Of a stretch of DNA of 64,000 bases, positions 34,579-47,204 are shown piece by piece; the stretch's first letter is position 1, and every line of letters begins with the position of its first letter. The DNA comes from Apus apus (lineage: Eukaryota; Chordata; Aves; Apodiformes; Apodidae). The position numbers and the translations under genes are program-made. Location: assembly GCF_020740795.1 (NCBI RefSeq), contig NC_067285.1:113027008-113091007 (forward strand), given 5' to 3'. The notes under the pieces are model-generated. The model was not told the origin of the DNA, did not search any database, and was given only the letters and a program-made list of their open reading frames with translations.

Positions 34579-36579
34579 AAAGCCTTCTGTTCTCTCCAAG
34601 GCAACTCCTAACAGCAGCTGTAGTCACTGGTACACATGGAGATGTGTTAGGTAGGTGTGTGTCATCCTGGTGGTAGGTTCATGATGGAACACACAGAAGA
34701 GGGACAGGTCATCTCTGACAGCACAAGGCATTTAAGAGGCACCACAGTTTGTAATGCCTATTTTGTGCTCTTCTTTGTGCCAGCAAAGGGAGAAGGGATG
34801 TGTCTGCTGGTACAGGATGAACTTCAGCCTTTATCTCAAGAGGTTCCACAGGGCAAGACGATAAAATTCTCTGTTGTTGCACAGGAAACACATCTTTCAA
34901 CAGTCTTCATCATCAAACCTGCCTCTGGGACCTTGTCTCTCTGGTGGTGACATCCCTCCTGACCTCGAGCCAAGTGCTTCCTCCAAGTTCTCCACAATGT
35001 GGTGAAGACTGGAAATAGCCTCAGGGCACTGGGAGGACAGCAACCCCCAACCCAGCACCACCACCAGGAGGGTGCAGGAAGCCTCCACATCCAACACCAG
35101 GTTTTAGGAAAGAGAAGCCTGATGGAGAGGATGGGCACCCAGACTAGGACCTGCTCTCCTTCCTCTGCTCCAACAGTCCAAGCTCCAGCAGCAGGACGCT
35201 GCGTGTTTGCAACCCTTTGACTTCACAGACAACCTGGACAAACCCACCCAACTTCTGATGTGATCCACAGAAGCCACCCTAGATACTCTGCATCTCCCTC
35301 CAGAGGACCCTGCAGCCCATCCATAACTTACATCTCCTGTAATGTCCCCTCTTCGGCTCCTCAGTTGTTCTTCCTCCAGGGCTTCACAAAACACCAGGAA
35401 AAGACCATGGACAAAAGCAGCTCTTAGGCAGACAAGATAAAGAGTTAAAGCAGCCAAAGCAAAAGCTTCAGAAGAAAGAAGTTTCTGTAATAAATCAGAG
35501 ATTAGAAGGCAGGAAGGTGTGCTGTATAGAGGAATCAAAGTCCGGAACAGGATGTATATAAAGCAAATATTGAACTAACTTTGATAACACAGAAAAATAG
35601 AAGATTTATTTTACTTTTTTTTGGTGGGGTTAAATTGAAAGCTCAATTTTAACTCTTATAAATTTCCTGTTTTACTCGTGTTGGGTGGTTTTACAACCAT
35701 CTCTACAATGCATTGTGTGCCCAGTGATTTCCCAGCCGTGAATGGCTCCCACAGGTTCTACTTTCCATGCTTTTTTGTCTGTCCTGGAGCAATAAAGCTA
35801 TTGAAATCCTCCAGGCCTTGCCCACGGGGTGTTTTCTTTCCTACCAAGACATCAAACTGCCCTGAAGGTTTATTTTAAGCAAATTCAATAGGAGGGATCA
35901 CACAAGCACCTTGTTGGAAATGAACAATGGGAGCTGAACCCAGAGCTATTCAATTAACAAGTGCTCCCTTTCCATGCAATTCCTGTTGTGAGTTCATTAC
36001 TTTAATTAGGCTAGCAATTTATGAAGCTAACAAGGCCCCGGTTGTCTGTGGACACGTAGGTGAGGAAATTCCAGATCAACCCATGTTGGGAGGCAGAGGA
36101 GCTCATGAACAGCTAAGGAGAACTGGAAACCTCTGCAGATGTGACCAGACTCGCCCAAATGAGAGACCTGAGACCAAGGGAAGGGACCAAAACCCCTTGG
36201 ATAAGTTTGGATTTATCTAGGAAACCCTGGCTCATCTCTCCTAGGAAATGAAGCTCATATGGGAGTTAACCCCATTAGTTCTTCCCCTTCAAAGCATTTT
36301 AAGTTTTCTGTTAGTTGAGGGGTTTGTTCTTTACTTACTCCTACTAGTAAGGGAGCACCATTCTGCCCTGGTCATCTGAGACCTTCCTCCTGTCATCTCA
36401 TCTGCATTTATCCTTGGCCACTTGTCATGGTTTGACTCAGGATGGGCAATTAAACCAGAGACAGCAAGGCTCTCCATCCCCTCCTCCTCCCACCCAGGTA
36501 GGGAAGGTGAGAGGCTTTCTGGGTTGAAATCTAAACTAGACAGCCTTAATTAAACACTAATGATAAAAGATCGTCAGAG
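34579..36579. other. Intergenic DNA, no gene seen
   Basis: No gene supported. An open frame at 34657-34950 has a segment loosely reminiscent of the KY C-terminal module, considered and rejected elsewhere. AT-rich DNA lies at 35560-35660. Confidence 0.5.
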
Positions 36580-36860
36580 AAGACAGTGACAGGACAAGGG
36601 GTGATGGTTTTAAACTGAGAGAGGGGAGATTTAGGTGAGATATTGGGAAGAAATTCTTCACTCTAAGGGTGGTGAGGAACTGGGATGGGTTGCCCAGGGA
36701 GGTTGTTGATGCCCCATCCCTGGAGGTTTTTAAGGCCAGGTTGGATGAGGTTTTGTGCAGCCTGATCTGGTGGTTCCCTGCTCATGGCAGGGGGGTTGGA
36801 ACTGGGTGATCTTTAAGGTCCCTTCAACCTTACTGATTCTATGATTCAGTGATTCTAAGA
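36580..36860 (+). repeat. CR1 retrotransposon 3' fragment
   Basis: Forward copy of about 280 bp beginning 'AGTGACAGGACAAGGGGTGA' and ending 'TGATTCTATGATTCAGTGAT'. It is of the 'GGCCAGGTTGGATGAGGTTT' type, different from the common copies. Confidence 0.88.
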
Positions 36861-37064
36861 AATTTGTACAAATATGTACAAGTAGTTGCAGGAATGTGCA
36901 AAACCCTCTTGCCTCCCCCCTCCTCCTGCAGCTCCCCCAGCATCTCCTGAGCTGTGAGCAGCTCTGAAATGTCCCAGACCTGCTGGAGAGAGGGCAGAGC
37001 AGATGGGAGATCAGGGGAGAGCAATGAGGGGCAGGAATGAATGGACAGGCCTGGGGATCAACAG

Positions 37065-37090
37065 GGGTGGGTGGGTGGATGGATGGATGG
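37065..37090. repeat. GGGT/GGAT microsatellite
   Basis: Three GGGT-type units followed by four GGAT-type units, a compound tetranucleotide repeat. Confidence 0.85.
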
Positions 37091-38340
37091 AGTCCTCCCC
37101 AGATGTCAGCCACAGATGGGAGAGAAGGCAAAAAGGGGCATGACTTCCATGATCCCTGAATTTAATCTGAGAGCCACATAAATATATAGATGGAATAATT
37201 TGTTTGGCCAATTTTGCCACCTGTCTCATCCACTCCCACCTACAGGAGGGTTGTAGATAGGACCCTTCTGCTCCTTTAGTGTCCAAAGCAGCAGATTCAA
37301 CAAGCAGAGCAAAGTGACTTTGGTCTCTCAGCAGTAACTATAAACATTCAAACTTCATCCATCCACTGGCTGGTCAACTTGCTGCTGCTTTCAGCAAGTG
37401 GCTGCTTAAAGGAGAGTTCACTGAAGAAGAAAACAAATCAATAAAAAGAAACTTGGCTTCATCCTGGCCCAAACCAGGACACCACTGCATGGCCTCTTTG
37501 TTGCCAGCCCAGAGCAAGGCTCATTTTTGGTGTCTCTGGATGAGACAGGATCTCCATCCACCCTGGTCACTCTTGCTTACATGTTTTCCAAGTATTTATT
37601 TTCTAAATATGAGCGACCTGAGAAGCACAGGCTCCCCCAGTGATGTATGAGTTACTGGGTCATCTCCTGCTGGAGGTGGCACTGGCAATCTCAGTCCCAT
37701 TCCCACCCCAGAACCTATCTGCCTTTTTCAGAGATGCTTCTGCACCAGCCACACAGTCAGCTTTGTTTTCCTGGGTTCTCTGAGTAGTAAGAACTCAAAT
37801 CCTTGTATCAGTACCTTCATTATTTGATTTTCACCAATACCTCCAGTTCCTCCACTTAATTCTCCACCATTTCTTGACCCTCCTCTGTCTATAAAAGTCC
37901 CCTATTTTATATCCTTAGTGAATTTACTATATAAAAACTCTTCTGACCAAGATAATTTTCATTGAGGTAGTCACTGGGCATGTTCCTCATGAGCTCTATG
38001 CAAAATTCTCCTTGCAACCCAGGACACTCTCATCAAACCTTCTGCTAATTCGTGACTGACCTTTGACTCTTCCACCACAACCCCCTTGGTGTCCAAATTA
38101 ACAGCTTCCCCTCTTGAAAACATACTAAACATATGATACTAAATATATTACCCAACTTCCATGCTTCCTTTGCCTAGAAAAGGAGTTATTGAAGGAGAAA
38201 CTGAAGTTCATAGGCAACAGTCTGAACAAGAAAGGGGACAAACCAACCCCATGAAGTCCTCACCAACACTTTATAGCTTCTAGGATGCTCACCTGGGAAT
38301 CCTTTCCATCCCTGCCTGTAGGGAGTAAGAAGTTATTTTC

Positions 38341-38431
38341 AACCAGAAAAAAACACCAAAACATACAAAAAACCCACCACCACCACCAAAAACCCCACAC
38401 CAAAACACCACAAGCAAATAAAAACCAAATT
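38341..38431. repeat. A/C-rich low-complexity stretch
   Basis: About 90 bases almost devoid of G and T on this strand, including a CCA triplet run ('CCCACCACCACCACCAAAAA'). The asymmetry is striking but no function can be assigned. Confidence 0.85.
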
Positions 38432-38899
38432 AAGATTTTGGAGGCAAAGAAGATCTTGAGAGTCTCATCTTGCTCCTGCCTGACCCACTGCAACAGGTAT
38501 TTCAGCTGGTTGTTCCCCATCTCAGCACTGAAACGTGGGCATAAGACACATCACAGAAGTAAACATCCTCAGCTGGCCAAATTTGGAAGCAGCTGAAGCC
38601 AGGAGCTTGGGGCTCAGCTCCTGGCATCCATCCCGTGGGTCAGACAAGCCACAAAGTTCCACCTTAGCTCTGCCTGCAGATCCCATCAGATGAGATGTCA
38701 CATCTGAAGGGGAAAATGAAAGGGCAGAGGTTGAAGCAGGGAGATGCACAGCTATGGCCTGGGCCCCTCCTTTGGTAGGAAGGGGAAGAAAGAAGTCTTC
38801 AAGTTTAAGAGGGAATGGAACAAGGATGTGGGCAGGAGTGGGACCCATACCTTTGAAGCTAAATGACAATGTAGAAAGAGTAAACATACATTGGCTGGG

Positions 38900-38948
38900 A
38901 AGTTTGAGGTCCCTTCCAACACCAACCATGCCACGAGTCTGTGATTCT
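38900..38948 (+). repeat. CR1 tail remnant
   Basis: About 50 bp of forward tail ('TTTGAGGTCCCTTCCAACAC', ending 'GTCTGTGATTCTG'). Confidence 0.6.
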
Positions 38949-39679
38949 GCTCCACAGAAAGCAGAGTATGAGGGAGGGGAGAAGAGTGAGACACTTAAAA
39001 CAAGAGAAAAAGGATGCACCTGCAGAGCCCCTTGCAGGAGTTGAAGCAGAGAAGAGGCCTCCTCTGACCTCAGTATTTTTCCTCTGTCAAAAAGGAGACT
39101 GCAAAACGACAAGCTTCTGGGTGTGATCACAATTCTTTCCACATCTTACACACTCTCCCTCTAAAGTTTCAGCTCCTAAAAACAAACAGAGGCTTCAGCA
39201 GCCTCAGCCTGAAGAAGAGAGCTGCAAATTAGGTCCCAACGTGGGGCAGTGGGACTGGGCAGAGAATGGGAACCGCAGCAGGTGAGACCGGCCTGAGGCA
39301 GCACCTCCAGTTTGCCAGAGGGTGGCCAAGGGTTTTAAAACCAGAACAATCCCACCTTGCACACTCTCCCATCCACTGTTCCTACTGCTCTTTACTTTTC
39401 CTGAGGCACAAATGTAAGGATATTTCCTCTGCTCCTGTGACACAGCAACAGAACAGCTAATTCCCTTCTTGAATTTACAGGAATTTTCTCCAAACACTGA
39501 TTTCTAGCAAGAGGTTTGTTGTTTGTTTTTTTGATGTAACTTCATACTTTCACAGACACTGTGACTCTCTCCTGGTTGCAGGAGCTAAGAGATGTTGACA
39601 AACCTGAGGCCACCAGGACCAGAACCAAACTTCTCCATGAAGAAAGCACTGCTGCTGTGATTCAAGGCTTATCAACAGT

Positions 39680-39742
39680 GACAGAATCACAGAATGTTGG
39701 GGGTTGGGAAGGACCTCTGAAGATCATCAGGTCCAACCTTCT
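39680..39742 (-). repeat. CR1 tail remnant
   Basis: About 60 bp of reverse tail ('ACAGAATCACAGAATGTTGG', 'GATCATCAGGTCCAACCTT'). Confidence 0.7.
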
Positions 39743-40254
39743 AAAATAATGATCACCACTTTTGGAAAGTTTTAAGTCAATTATTCCTGGGATGGAGAAA
39801 AACTATTTTTTGTTATTTTTGCCATGGAAAATAAAATAAATCCATTACAAGTAATGAAACCAGAAGGATAGAAGCTGGTACCTTAAAAGGGAAAAAAAAA
39901 GTAATCAACTTGCCTGTATTTGTAGGTGATGGTTCCTCCTTTGAAGCTCTCCAGACAATTCTGTTGCAAAACACCTTCACTGGGAACAGAGCTGGTATCT
40001 CAGCTGGTACTTGGTTAGAGGCACAAAAGGAACAGATTGGAGCTCTTGGCTTGTGCCAAGCTCCCTGCACAACTAGGGTGCAACCAAACCTGTGCACAGG
40101 GACACACCAGAAAGCTGTAACTCATGCTTCTGTGCAGGAGAGCATCCTGAATTCAGCCCCAAATGATCACTTAATACTATGTTGCATTCATGGAAGGAAC
40201 CACCATTCAGTCCGTGGTATCCACCACCAGATGCTCCAGTAAATCTAGTAAGGG

Positions 40255-40790
40255 GACATGCCTCTCTTCTTAAAAAATATTCCCTTGATATCTTTCTTGT
40301 ATTGATTTGCCCAAAACTGAGCAAGGTGCTCAAGGTGTGGCCTCACCAATGCTGAGTACAGAAGGAAAATCACCCTCCTGGTCCTGCTTGCCACACTCAT
40401 CCTAATACAGGCCAGGATGGTGTTGGCCTTGTTGGCCACCTGGATACACTGCTGGCTCACAACCAGCACCCCCAGCTCTCTTCCTGCTGGACAGCTTTCC
40501 AGCCACTCTTCCCCAAGCCTGTAGTGCTGCGTGGGGTTGTTGTGGCCCAAGTGCAGGACCCAGCACTTGGCCTTCTTGAACTTCACACAGTTGACCTTGG
40601 CCCATTGATCCAGTCTGTCCAAGTCTCTCTGTAGAGCCTTCCTACCCTCAGATAGATCAACACTCCCTCCCAACTTGGTGTCACCTGCAAACTTACTGAG
40701 GGTGCATTCCATCTCCTCACCAAGATCGTTGATAAAGATGTTAAAAAGGAGTGGTCCCAACACTGAGCCCTGAGGGATTTAGCTCCTGCA
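40255..40790 (-). repeat. CR1 ORF2 reverse transcriptase fragment
   Basis: Unlike the tail fragments, this reverse segment includes part of the reverse transcriptase. On the minus strand an open frame of about 172 codons reads [14 protein letters not shown], then FAGDTKLGG, then LVRPHLEH. The family's catalytic FADD box appears as FAGD, so an essential aspartate is lost. It is a dead, 5'-truncated copy that also lacks the normal 3' tail. Confidence 0.88.
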
Positions 40791-41105
40791 TCTGTGTACC
40801 TACAGCAATCAACTTATGTTTCTGCACAGTTGTTGAAAGGCTGAGGGTGAATCTGAAAAACACCCTTCATCCTACAACTAGTTTTCAATTTTACCCCACT
40901 GGAAGCCCAAGCAAGAAGGTCTCCAAACAGCAGCTTAAAAAATATCCCTCTTAAATCCTTAAATCTTTACATTTCTGTTTCAATACAAACTACTCACGGT
41001 TCTGCCAGTTTTAGAAAGCTAACAAGTTTTTAAAGAAAACTCCTCAAAGCCTAAAAAATTCAAGCTTAGGAAACAGGGAGCTTATCAGAGAAGTCCCAGA
41101 CAGAC
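40791..41105. other. Short AT-rich gap between the two genes' flanks
   Basis: No gene seen. This is the stretch immediately beyond the predicted poly(A) site of the minus-strand gene. Confidence 0.5.
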
Positions 41106-41120
41106 AGCAGATGGATACTG

Positions 41121-41126
41121 TTTATT
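41121..41126 (-). promoter_or_regulatory. DNAAF9: Candidate distal poly(A) signal of DNAAF9
   Basis: TTTATT on the given strand is AATAAA on the minus strand. It is the most distal perfect hexamer before CR1-bearing DNA resumes. Use of this site is inferred. Confidence 0.35.
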
Positions 41127-41629
41127 GGTTCTTTCCATCACATCTGAGTTACAGGTGTAAAAGTCACACAAACTGCAGGTATAAACATGTAAAACAATAC
41201 AAAAATAAATGGAAAGGTAATTTTATATTTACTGAATCAAGTTGTGTAATAAATACGACAGGCAAAAAGCTTCAATCACACCATTCAGTTTAACTGAAGT
41301 TACAGTAGTGTTTGTAAAGACAAGTTTTAAACTTAAAGTTGCAAATATTAAAGCGTCGAGAACTAGTATAAAAGTGAATTTTGGCACATTGTAAAGTGAG
41401 AAGGGTTACATTAGTCTCTCTGACCCTTGTGTAAAAACGAAGCAATTTCTCACTGAGGTACATTTTTAAACAATCTAAAATTAGATCAACAACGTGGTTC
41501 TACCAACTCACAGTTTACAATTCACTATACTAGTTACAACTTTTCCCTTTTCCGAATACCAACGTATTCCAGAGCTTGTGTCTGTGCAAATTCAGAGAAG
41601 TTTCGATTAAAATAGAATAATTTAAAACA

Positions 41630-41657
41630 AAATAATAATAACAATAATAATAATAAA
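41630..41657. repeat. AAT microsatellite
   Basis: A run of AAT triplets with one AAC interruption, inside the predicted 3' UTR. Confidence 0.85.
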
Positions 41658-44600
41658 GAACAAAATTAAGGAACTTTTGTCAGCAACTTCAACCTGCCCT
41701 GCAATCAGGGTTGTTAATTGCCAAGAGTAAGATTGGATTAATACCAAATTGCACAGCTTTGTATCAAATACTCCGAGACTGCAGCGCGGTTCAAGTTGCC
41801 GACGTTCCTCTCCTAAGTTAATCACATTTTTCTCCCTATAACTTCAGTAACTTCTGATCACACTCATTCCTGGTGAGGGGAATTTTTATTTAATTTTTTT
41901 TTTTTTAAGGAAAAAAAAAAAAAACCAAACAAAACCAAACCACACCACCAGAAGCTGCTAACATGAAGGTCAGCAAAGCACGTAAACCCCTTGAGGACTC
42001 TCAGCACTTCTTCACAACATCAGAAATGCCTGGACACAACGTGACTCTTCCCAATTTTCAAAAGACAGGAAAAGGTAAATGAGAACAGTGTAATGGCACT
42101 TGTTCTGTATCCAAACATTTGTGGTTTCGAAACGGTGCTCTTTTTTCTTTTTTTGTAGTTTTACAGTAGCTAGAAAATGTTTTCAAAACTAGATCCTTAG
42201 AAGCATCTCAATCCTCATCTTGACTTCAAAAGAGTGAGGAGACCAGTTTCCCCTATAAGTGGGGTTTGATACACTATAAACATCTCTGACCAGAGTACAA
42301 AAGTTATGCTTTTCTCCTAAAAAAACAAAAAAAGTGCTGCTGTTTGTTAGAAATAACTCCAAAAGAACCAGCAACTGCTATTAAACTATCAGCAGCATCA
42401 GGCATTTACACATTTTAGTCCTCAAAGAGTTTTCTTTTCAACAGTTTAACCGTTTGTGCTAATATTCTTCACTAGGTTAATTTTAAGTCCTTTCACCAAA
42501 ACTGTTTGTCCTTTAAAAATAAACAACACACCAAAGAGGGTGTAAGCAATACAGCCCATGACATCCATTTATTTTCTGCTTCATGAATAAATGGTGTCAT
42601 CTGCAAGGCACTACTAGTTTTAAAGGATATCATTGTCACAGTTTCACTATTTTGGTATTTTTTTTTTCTGTCTCTGTTTTAAAAGTCACAGTTACAAAGG
42701 GAAGAGGAAAAAAAAAAGAAAACTTGAGGTAATCAAATTCTTTCAATACCAAAATAGATTAATTGAAATAGTACCAGTATGGTGAAAGGTCTTTTTAATA
42801 CACAGCTATTACCATATAGCATGCAGTACAGTATATAATTATACCAGGCCTTTGTTCTGAGCTCTTCTGCCTCTGTTTTTAAGGAACAGCTCCATTTGCA
42901 CAGCAGCAACACCCATTTTTTAATGCCTATTTTTGTTCACAGGGCATCTCTCTGGTCATCGCAACTCGCTCTGCCAAGCCCAGATGAATTAGCCCCATCA
43001 ACATGTGTTTGAGAGCTGCACAAATTGGAGTTCTTAAAAGAAGAAGCTCAGCAGAGCCAAACAAGCTACAGTATCTTCATCTATCGATCAATCAATTGCA
43101 CTTAAACCTACTTCTGTCATCGACTCACGAGTGGAGACAAGGCTTGGGCAACCTGCCACTTGTCCCAACCATGAGTTATTTCTTCTGACATCACCTAGTC
43201 ATACCACTAGTCTAGAAATATGGCTTTGCAGATTAGACAACTCGGACTGAAAGGGAGCACACGCTGGGTTTACACTAAGTTTCTTGGCAAAGAATTAGAA
43301 TTTGTGACGAATTTTCCTAATGCCCCTTTTTATTGCAGCGTTACGACCAGAATTCTGTACTCTAATTATCCTGGACTGATTAAGAGCTTTGTGCAACCAA
43401 TTGTACTTAGTTTGTAGCTCCCCCCCAGCCCCCTACATCCACTGCCAGCTACGTTTACTCTACCAGGCACTACAGTATATTAAGACTAAAGTATAGCCAT
43501 GCATAGATAAACTCACGAGCCTTATCACAATGCTCTATACCTGTAACAGGGGTTACCCCAGAAAGCCTAAAAACACTAACTGCTGGCTTTTATGATACTT
43601 TAACAGGATACAAGTAGTTTATAAAGTCTCGTGGTGTGCAAAAAAAAAGAATCATAAATCTTAAATTCAGACATTTTTTAAACCTAGTAGGAAAGCTAGA
43701 AACGAAACCTTATCAACGTCTCTATCCCAACCTGCAGCACCTGGAATTCCACCACAGCACAGGCACTGAGCCAGCTAGTAGTAATGTGCACTGAAAGTCT
43801 GTCTACCTAAAAAGGTGTTTCAGTTTTTGACAGGCTTCTTGAAATTTCAGCAGGTTCCAAAGGTAAAAAATACACTTCTTCAGGAAGGTGTCAAACTGTC
43901 TCTGGCTTTAGGTTTGATGGCAGGAGTGAAATCTCATTTTCCTGCCACAGAAAGGAACTGCATGGACAGCTGTTTTAAGTTTACTGTAAGAAACTATTAA
44001 TTCAACTTCTTACTGCATTAGATATATCTGACCAAAAATAAAAGTTGTATTCTAAGACTGAGCCATTCCTAAGGCAAAAATGAAAACAACAAATTCCTCC
44101 TGGACTGTTTTCACTTGACTAAATTCTGAACACACAGTCTGCTACAATGATCTGCTTATTCAAATCAGCTTCAATAATTACCTTTAAGTAGCACCTAGGG
44201 TGCCTTATAATCCTTCAGTCAGTGATATAAAGTCTCACTTAACTCACAAGTTACCAGAATTTCTGCTACCATAGAATTTAGTAACTATAAAAGTTTTGTT
44301 GCAAGTACTTAAAACCTGGTGTATCAGTTCAGTGAAACACGGGTGTGCAAATTCTTCTTCTGAAAGCTTCACAAACAAGTTCTTCCATATTTCATGTCTC
44401 TCTTTTGCTATTTTTTACCTTTGGAAGCAAGTCATTTTCATGAAAAGGAGTTCTTTAGCTAAAGAATCTCCTTCTTCTCTTGCTTTGCTTAGTTTTTAGT
44501 ACTGAAATAAGAATCCTTCCAAGATAATCTTCTAAGCAAGACGCAGATGACTCCCAGTCATGTCATAGATTTTCTAGAATATGAATAAAAAACACAGAAG

Positions 44601-44752
44601 AAAGCAAGATATCTCCACTAATCTCACTTTCATCCTGAACTGTATAAACACCTGTGCTTCAAAAAAAGTCAGAATTTCAACTGCAGATTCAAACTGTGCA
44701 GAAGTTATGAGATGTGCTGTCCCCTCAGAAACCAAGCAGATAGATACCTCAG

Positions 44753-45846
44753 TGTTCCCCCATTTCTCGCTTTAGGAACACTCAGCTGTAGGACTAGGTA
44801 CCCTTTGGAGTTTTTTTTATATTTCCCCCCATTTTTCACTTTAGGAAAAGCAGCAGCAGTAGGACTAGGTACTCCTCCAAGCTTTTTAATTGTTCCCCCA
44901 TTTCTTGCTCTGGGAACACCCCAACAGCTGTAGGATTAGCTCCTCTTTGGAGCCTTCAATGTTGTTCCTCCATTTCTCGCTTTAGGAACATTTAACAGCA
45001 GTAGGGTTAAGTACTATTCTGAGGGGGTTCTTTATGTTCCCTCACTTCTCACTTTGGGAACACCCTAACAGCTGTAGGATTAGGTACCCTTTGGAGTTTT
45101 TTAAACTGTTCCCCCACTTCTCGCTTTGGGAACACCCTAACAGCTGCAGGATTAGGTACTTCTCAAACTTTTAAAGTTGTTCCCCCATTTCTGGCTTTGG
45201 GAACACCCTAACAGCTTTAAGATGAGTTACTCCTCCAAGTTTTTAATTTTTCCCCCATTTCTTGCTTTGGGAACACCATAACAGCTTTAGGACGAGTTAC
45301 TCCTCCAAGTTTTTCAAGTATCCCCCCATTTCTCACTTTGGGAACACTGTAACAGCAGTAGGATTAGATACTCCTCCAAGTCTTTTAATTGACCCCCCAT
45401 TTTTCACTTTAGGAACACCCTGACAGCTTTAGGATGAGTTACTCCTCCAAGTTGTTTAAGTTGTCCCCCCATTTCTCGCTTTGGGAACATTTAACAGCTT
45501 TAGGATTAGGTTCTCTTTGGAGTTCTTAAAATTGTTCCCCCAATTCTCACTTTGGGAACACCCTAAGAGCACTAGGGTTAGATACTTTTCCAAGTTTTTT
45601 AAATTTCCCCCCATTTTTCACATTAGGGACATCCTAGCAGCTGTAGGATTAAGTATTTCTCCAAGCTTTTTAAGTTGGTCCCCCATCTCTAACTTTGGGA
45701 ACACTCTAACAGCTTTAGGATGAGTTACTTTTCCAAGTTTAAGTTGTTCCCCCATTTCTCGCTTTGGGAACATTTAACAGCTTTAGGATTAGGAACCCTT
45801 TGGAGTTTCCTGAGTGTTCCCCCATTTCTCGCTTTGGGAACACCCC
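44753..45846. repeat. 71-bp minisatellite, about 15.4 copies, hairpin-bearing
   Basis: Successive units start near 44753, 44824, 44892, 44964, 45037, 45108, 45179, 45250, 45319, 45392, 45461, 45533, 45605, 45675, 45744 and 45815 (last one partial). Each unit has 'TTCCCCCATTTCTCGCTTT', then GGGAACACC, then 'TAACAGCTTTAGGATTAG', then either a CTTTGGAG or a CTCCAAG variant and a T-rich end. GTTCCC and GGGAAC in the same unit are complementary and could form a 6-8-bp stem with a loop of about 14 nt. About nine of sixteen units keep the full stem. The array lies in the predicted DNAAF9 3' UTR. Confidence 0.95.
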
Positions 45847-46267
45847 CCAATCCCACACGCTGAAGTTCACCACTGCTCATCAATGCTCCTGTGAGACAAG
45901 TTTCAAGGGACATCCAGAGATCAAAGTGGTTTGATTATCTGCACGACAGACCAACCCCATGATTACATTTGGACCAACTAGGAAATCTAGTTTTGTTTCT
46001 TCTTTTAAATAAGTTTCCACTACTAGCCAGAGATTCCAGGTGATGCTTTTTACAGTCTGGAATTAAGGTGAAGTGGAAGCAAACCTGACAGTACAAACAG
46101 CTAAGCAGTTACCACAGTAAAATGCCAACCTTACAGGAATGATCTCTTAGCTTTAAAAGGAGTGCTGAAAAATGATATTTCACTTAATTTTCTAGTTAAC
46201 CAGCAAGGACAACAGCATTTTTGGTTCCTGACAGTAGGTGGTTCAGAAATACACAGGACACATGTGC

Positions 46268-46423
<156 letters not shown>

Positions 46424-46582
46424 TCATTAGAAAAGGCCATGCAGCTTTGAAAGATGTGCCAGTTGAGGGACATTTAGTGAAAGCAGAAATTCAATATATT
46501 AACTTCTGGGAGTCCCACAGTCAGACCTCACCACAACTACCCTGTTTTACTGGGGAGCCCAGGAGTTGCACAATCAACATTT

Positions 46583-46640
46583 CTTGATGGAGGTTGGACC
46601 AGATGATCCTTGAGGTCCCTTCCAACCTGGCATTCTGTGA
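46583..46640 (+). repeat. CR1 tail remnant
   Basis: About 58 bp of forward tail ('GGTTGGACCAGATGATCCTT', ending 'CATTCTGTGATTT'). Confidence 0.75.
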
Positions 46641-47204
46641 TTTGATGAGGAAGAATGTCAGAATATCAAAACTCCAGCAGGTTTGCAGATGTTCACAGCT
46701 ATTTTGGTCAAGTGGTAGTCTAAAAAACCCTGTCCAAATTTCAAATCATCCAGAAGAGGTTAAACTAGTGCCTACACCTTTTACTGCCAAACACCAGGAT
46801 GGTGCTGGAGTCAAGGTCCAGAAAATACTGAAGTCCAAGCTTGCTGTTAGGCTCTTTTCTGCCCATGTATCATACCTAGGAGCTTACCCTGTGGACAGAT
46901 GTCTACTGGTTTAATCTTTTAAAGCTGTCCTACAGAGCAGAAAAAATAACTGTCTTATTCCCAAACAGAATGACAGAATCCACTTGGATTTTTGCAAAGT
47001 TTGCTGAAGCGAAAGTGGAAAATAAACTGGGAATATAAAACCAGTTAGAAATTTCCGTAATAATGCAAAGTGAAAAAGCAACAGAAAGTTATGAAAACAA
47101 GAAAGAGGAACAGGAACACACTGGAACACTAGCATTACTCTGGCACTTCTCACCAAAGGCAAAAATATGATCAGGACTAAATTACAAAATGAAAATTATT
47201 TCTG

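Larger units (their letters stand above)
36861..38899. other. Intergenic DNA, no gene seen
   Basis: It contains a GGGT/GGAT tetranucleotide run at 37065-37090 and an A/C-only low-complexity stretch at 38341-38431. No coding exon was recognised. Confidence 0.5.
41106..46267 (-). other. DNAAF9: Predicted long 3' UTR of DNAAF9
   Basis: From the stop codon at 46268 to a poly(A) signal at 41121 there is no CR1, although copies abut both sides (40255-40790 and 46583). The stretch is AT-rich with no coding potential. It carries a 71-bp minisatellite (44753-45846) and an AAT microsatellite (41630-41657). Exclusion of retroposons over 5.1 kb and a signal at the far end are what a long 3' UTR would look like. 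Earlier poly(A) signals may exist, so the functional UTR could be much shorter. Confidence 0.45.

Noticed and set aside
34780-34945. Open frame with GMCLLVQDELQPLSQEVPQG, vaguely like the KY 'LLEP.SGVLP' module
   Set aside because: The similarity is a handful of residues, no further KY exons are nearby, and no splice context supports it. A profile search with the KY Ig-like module would settle it.
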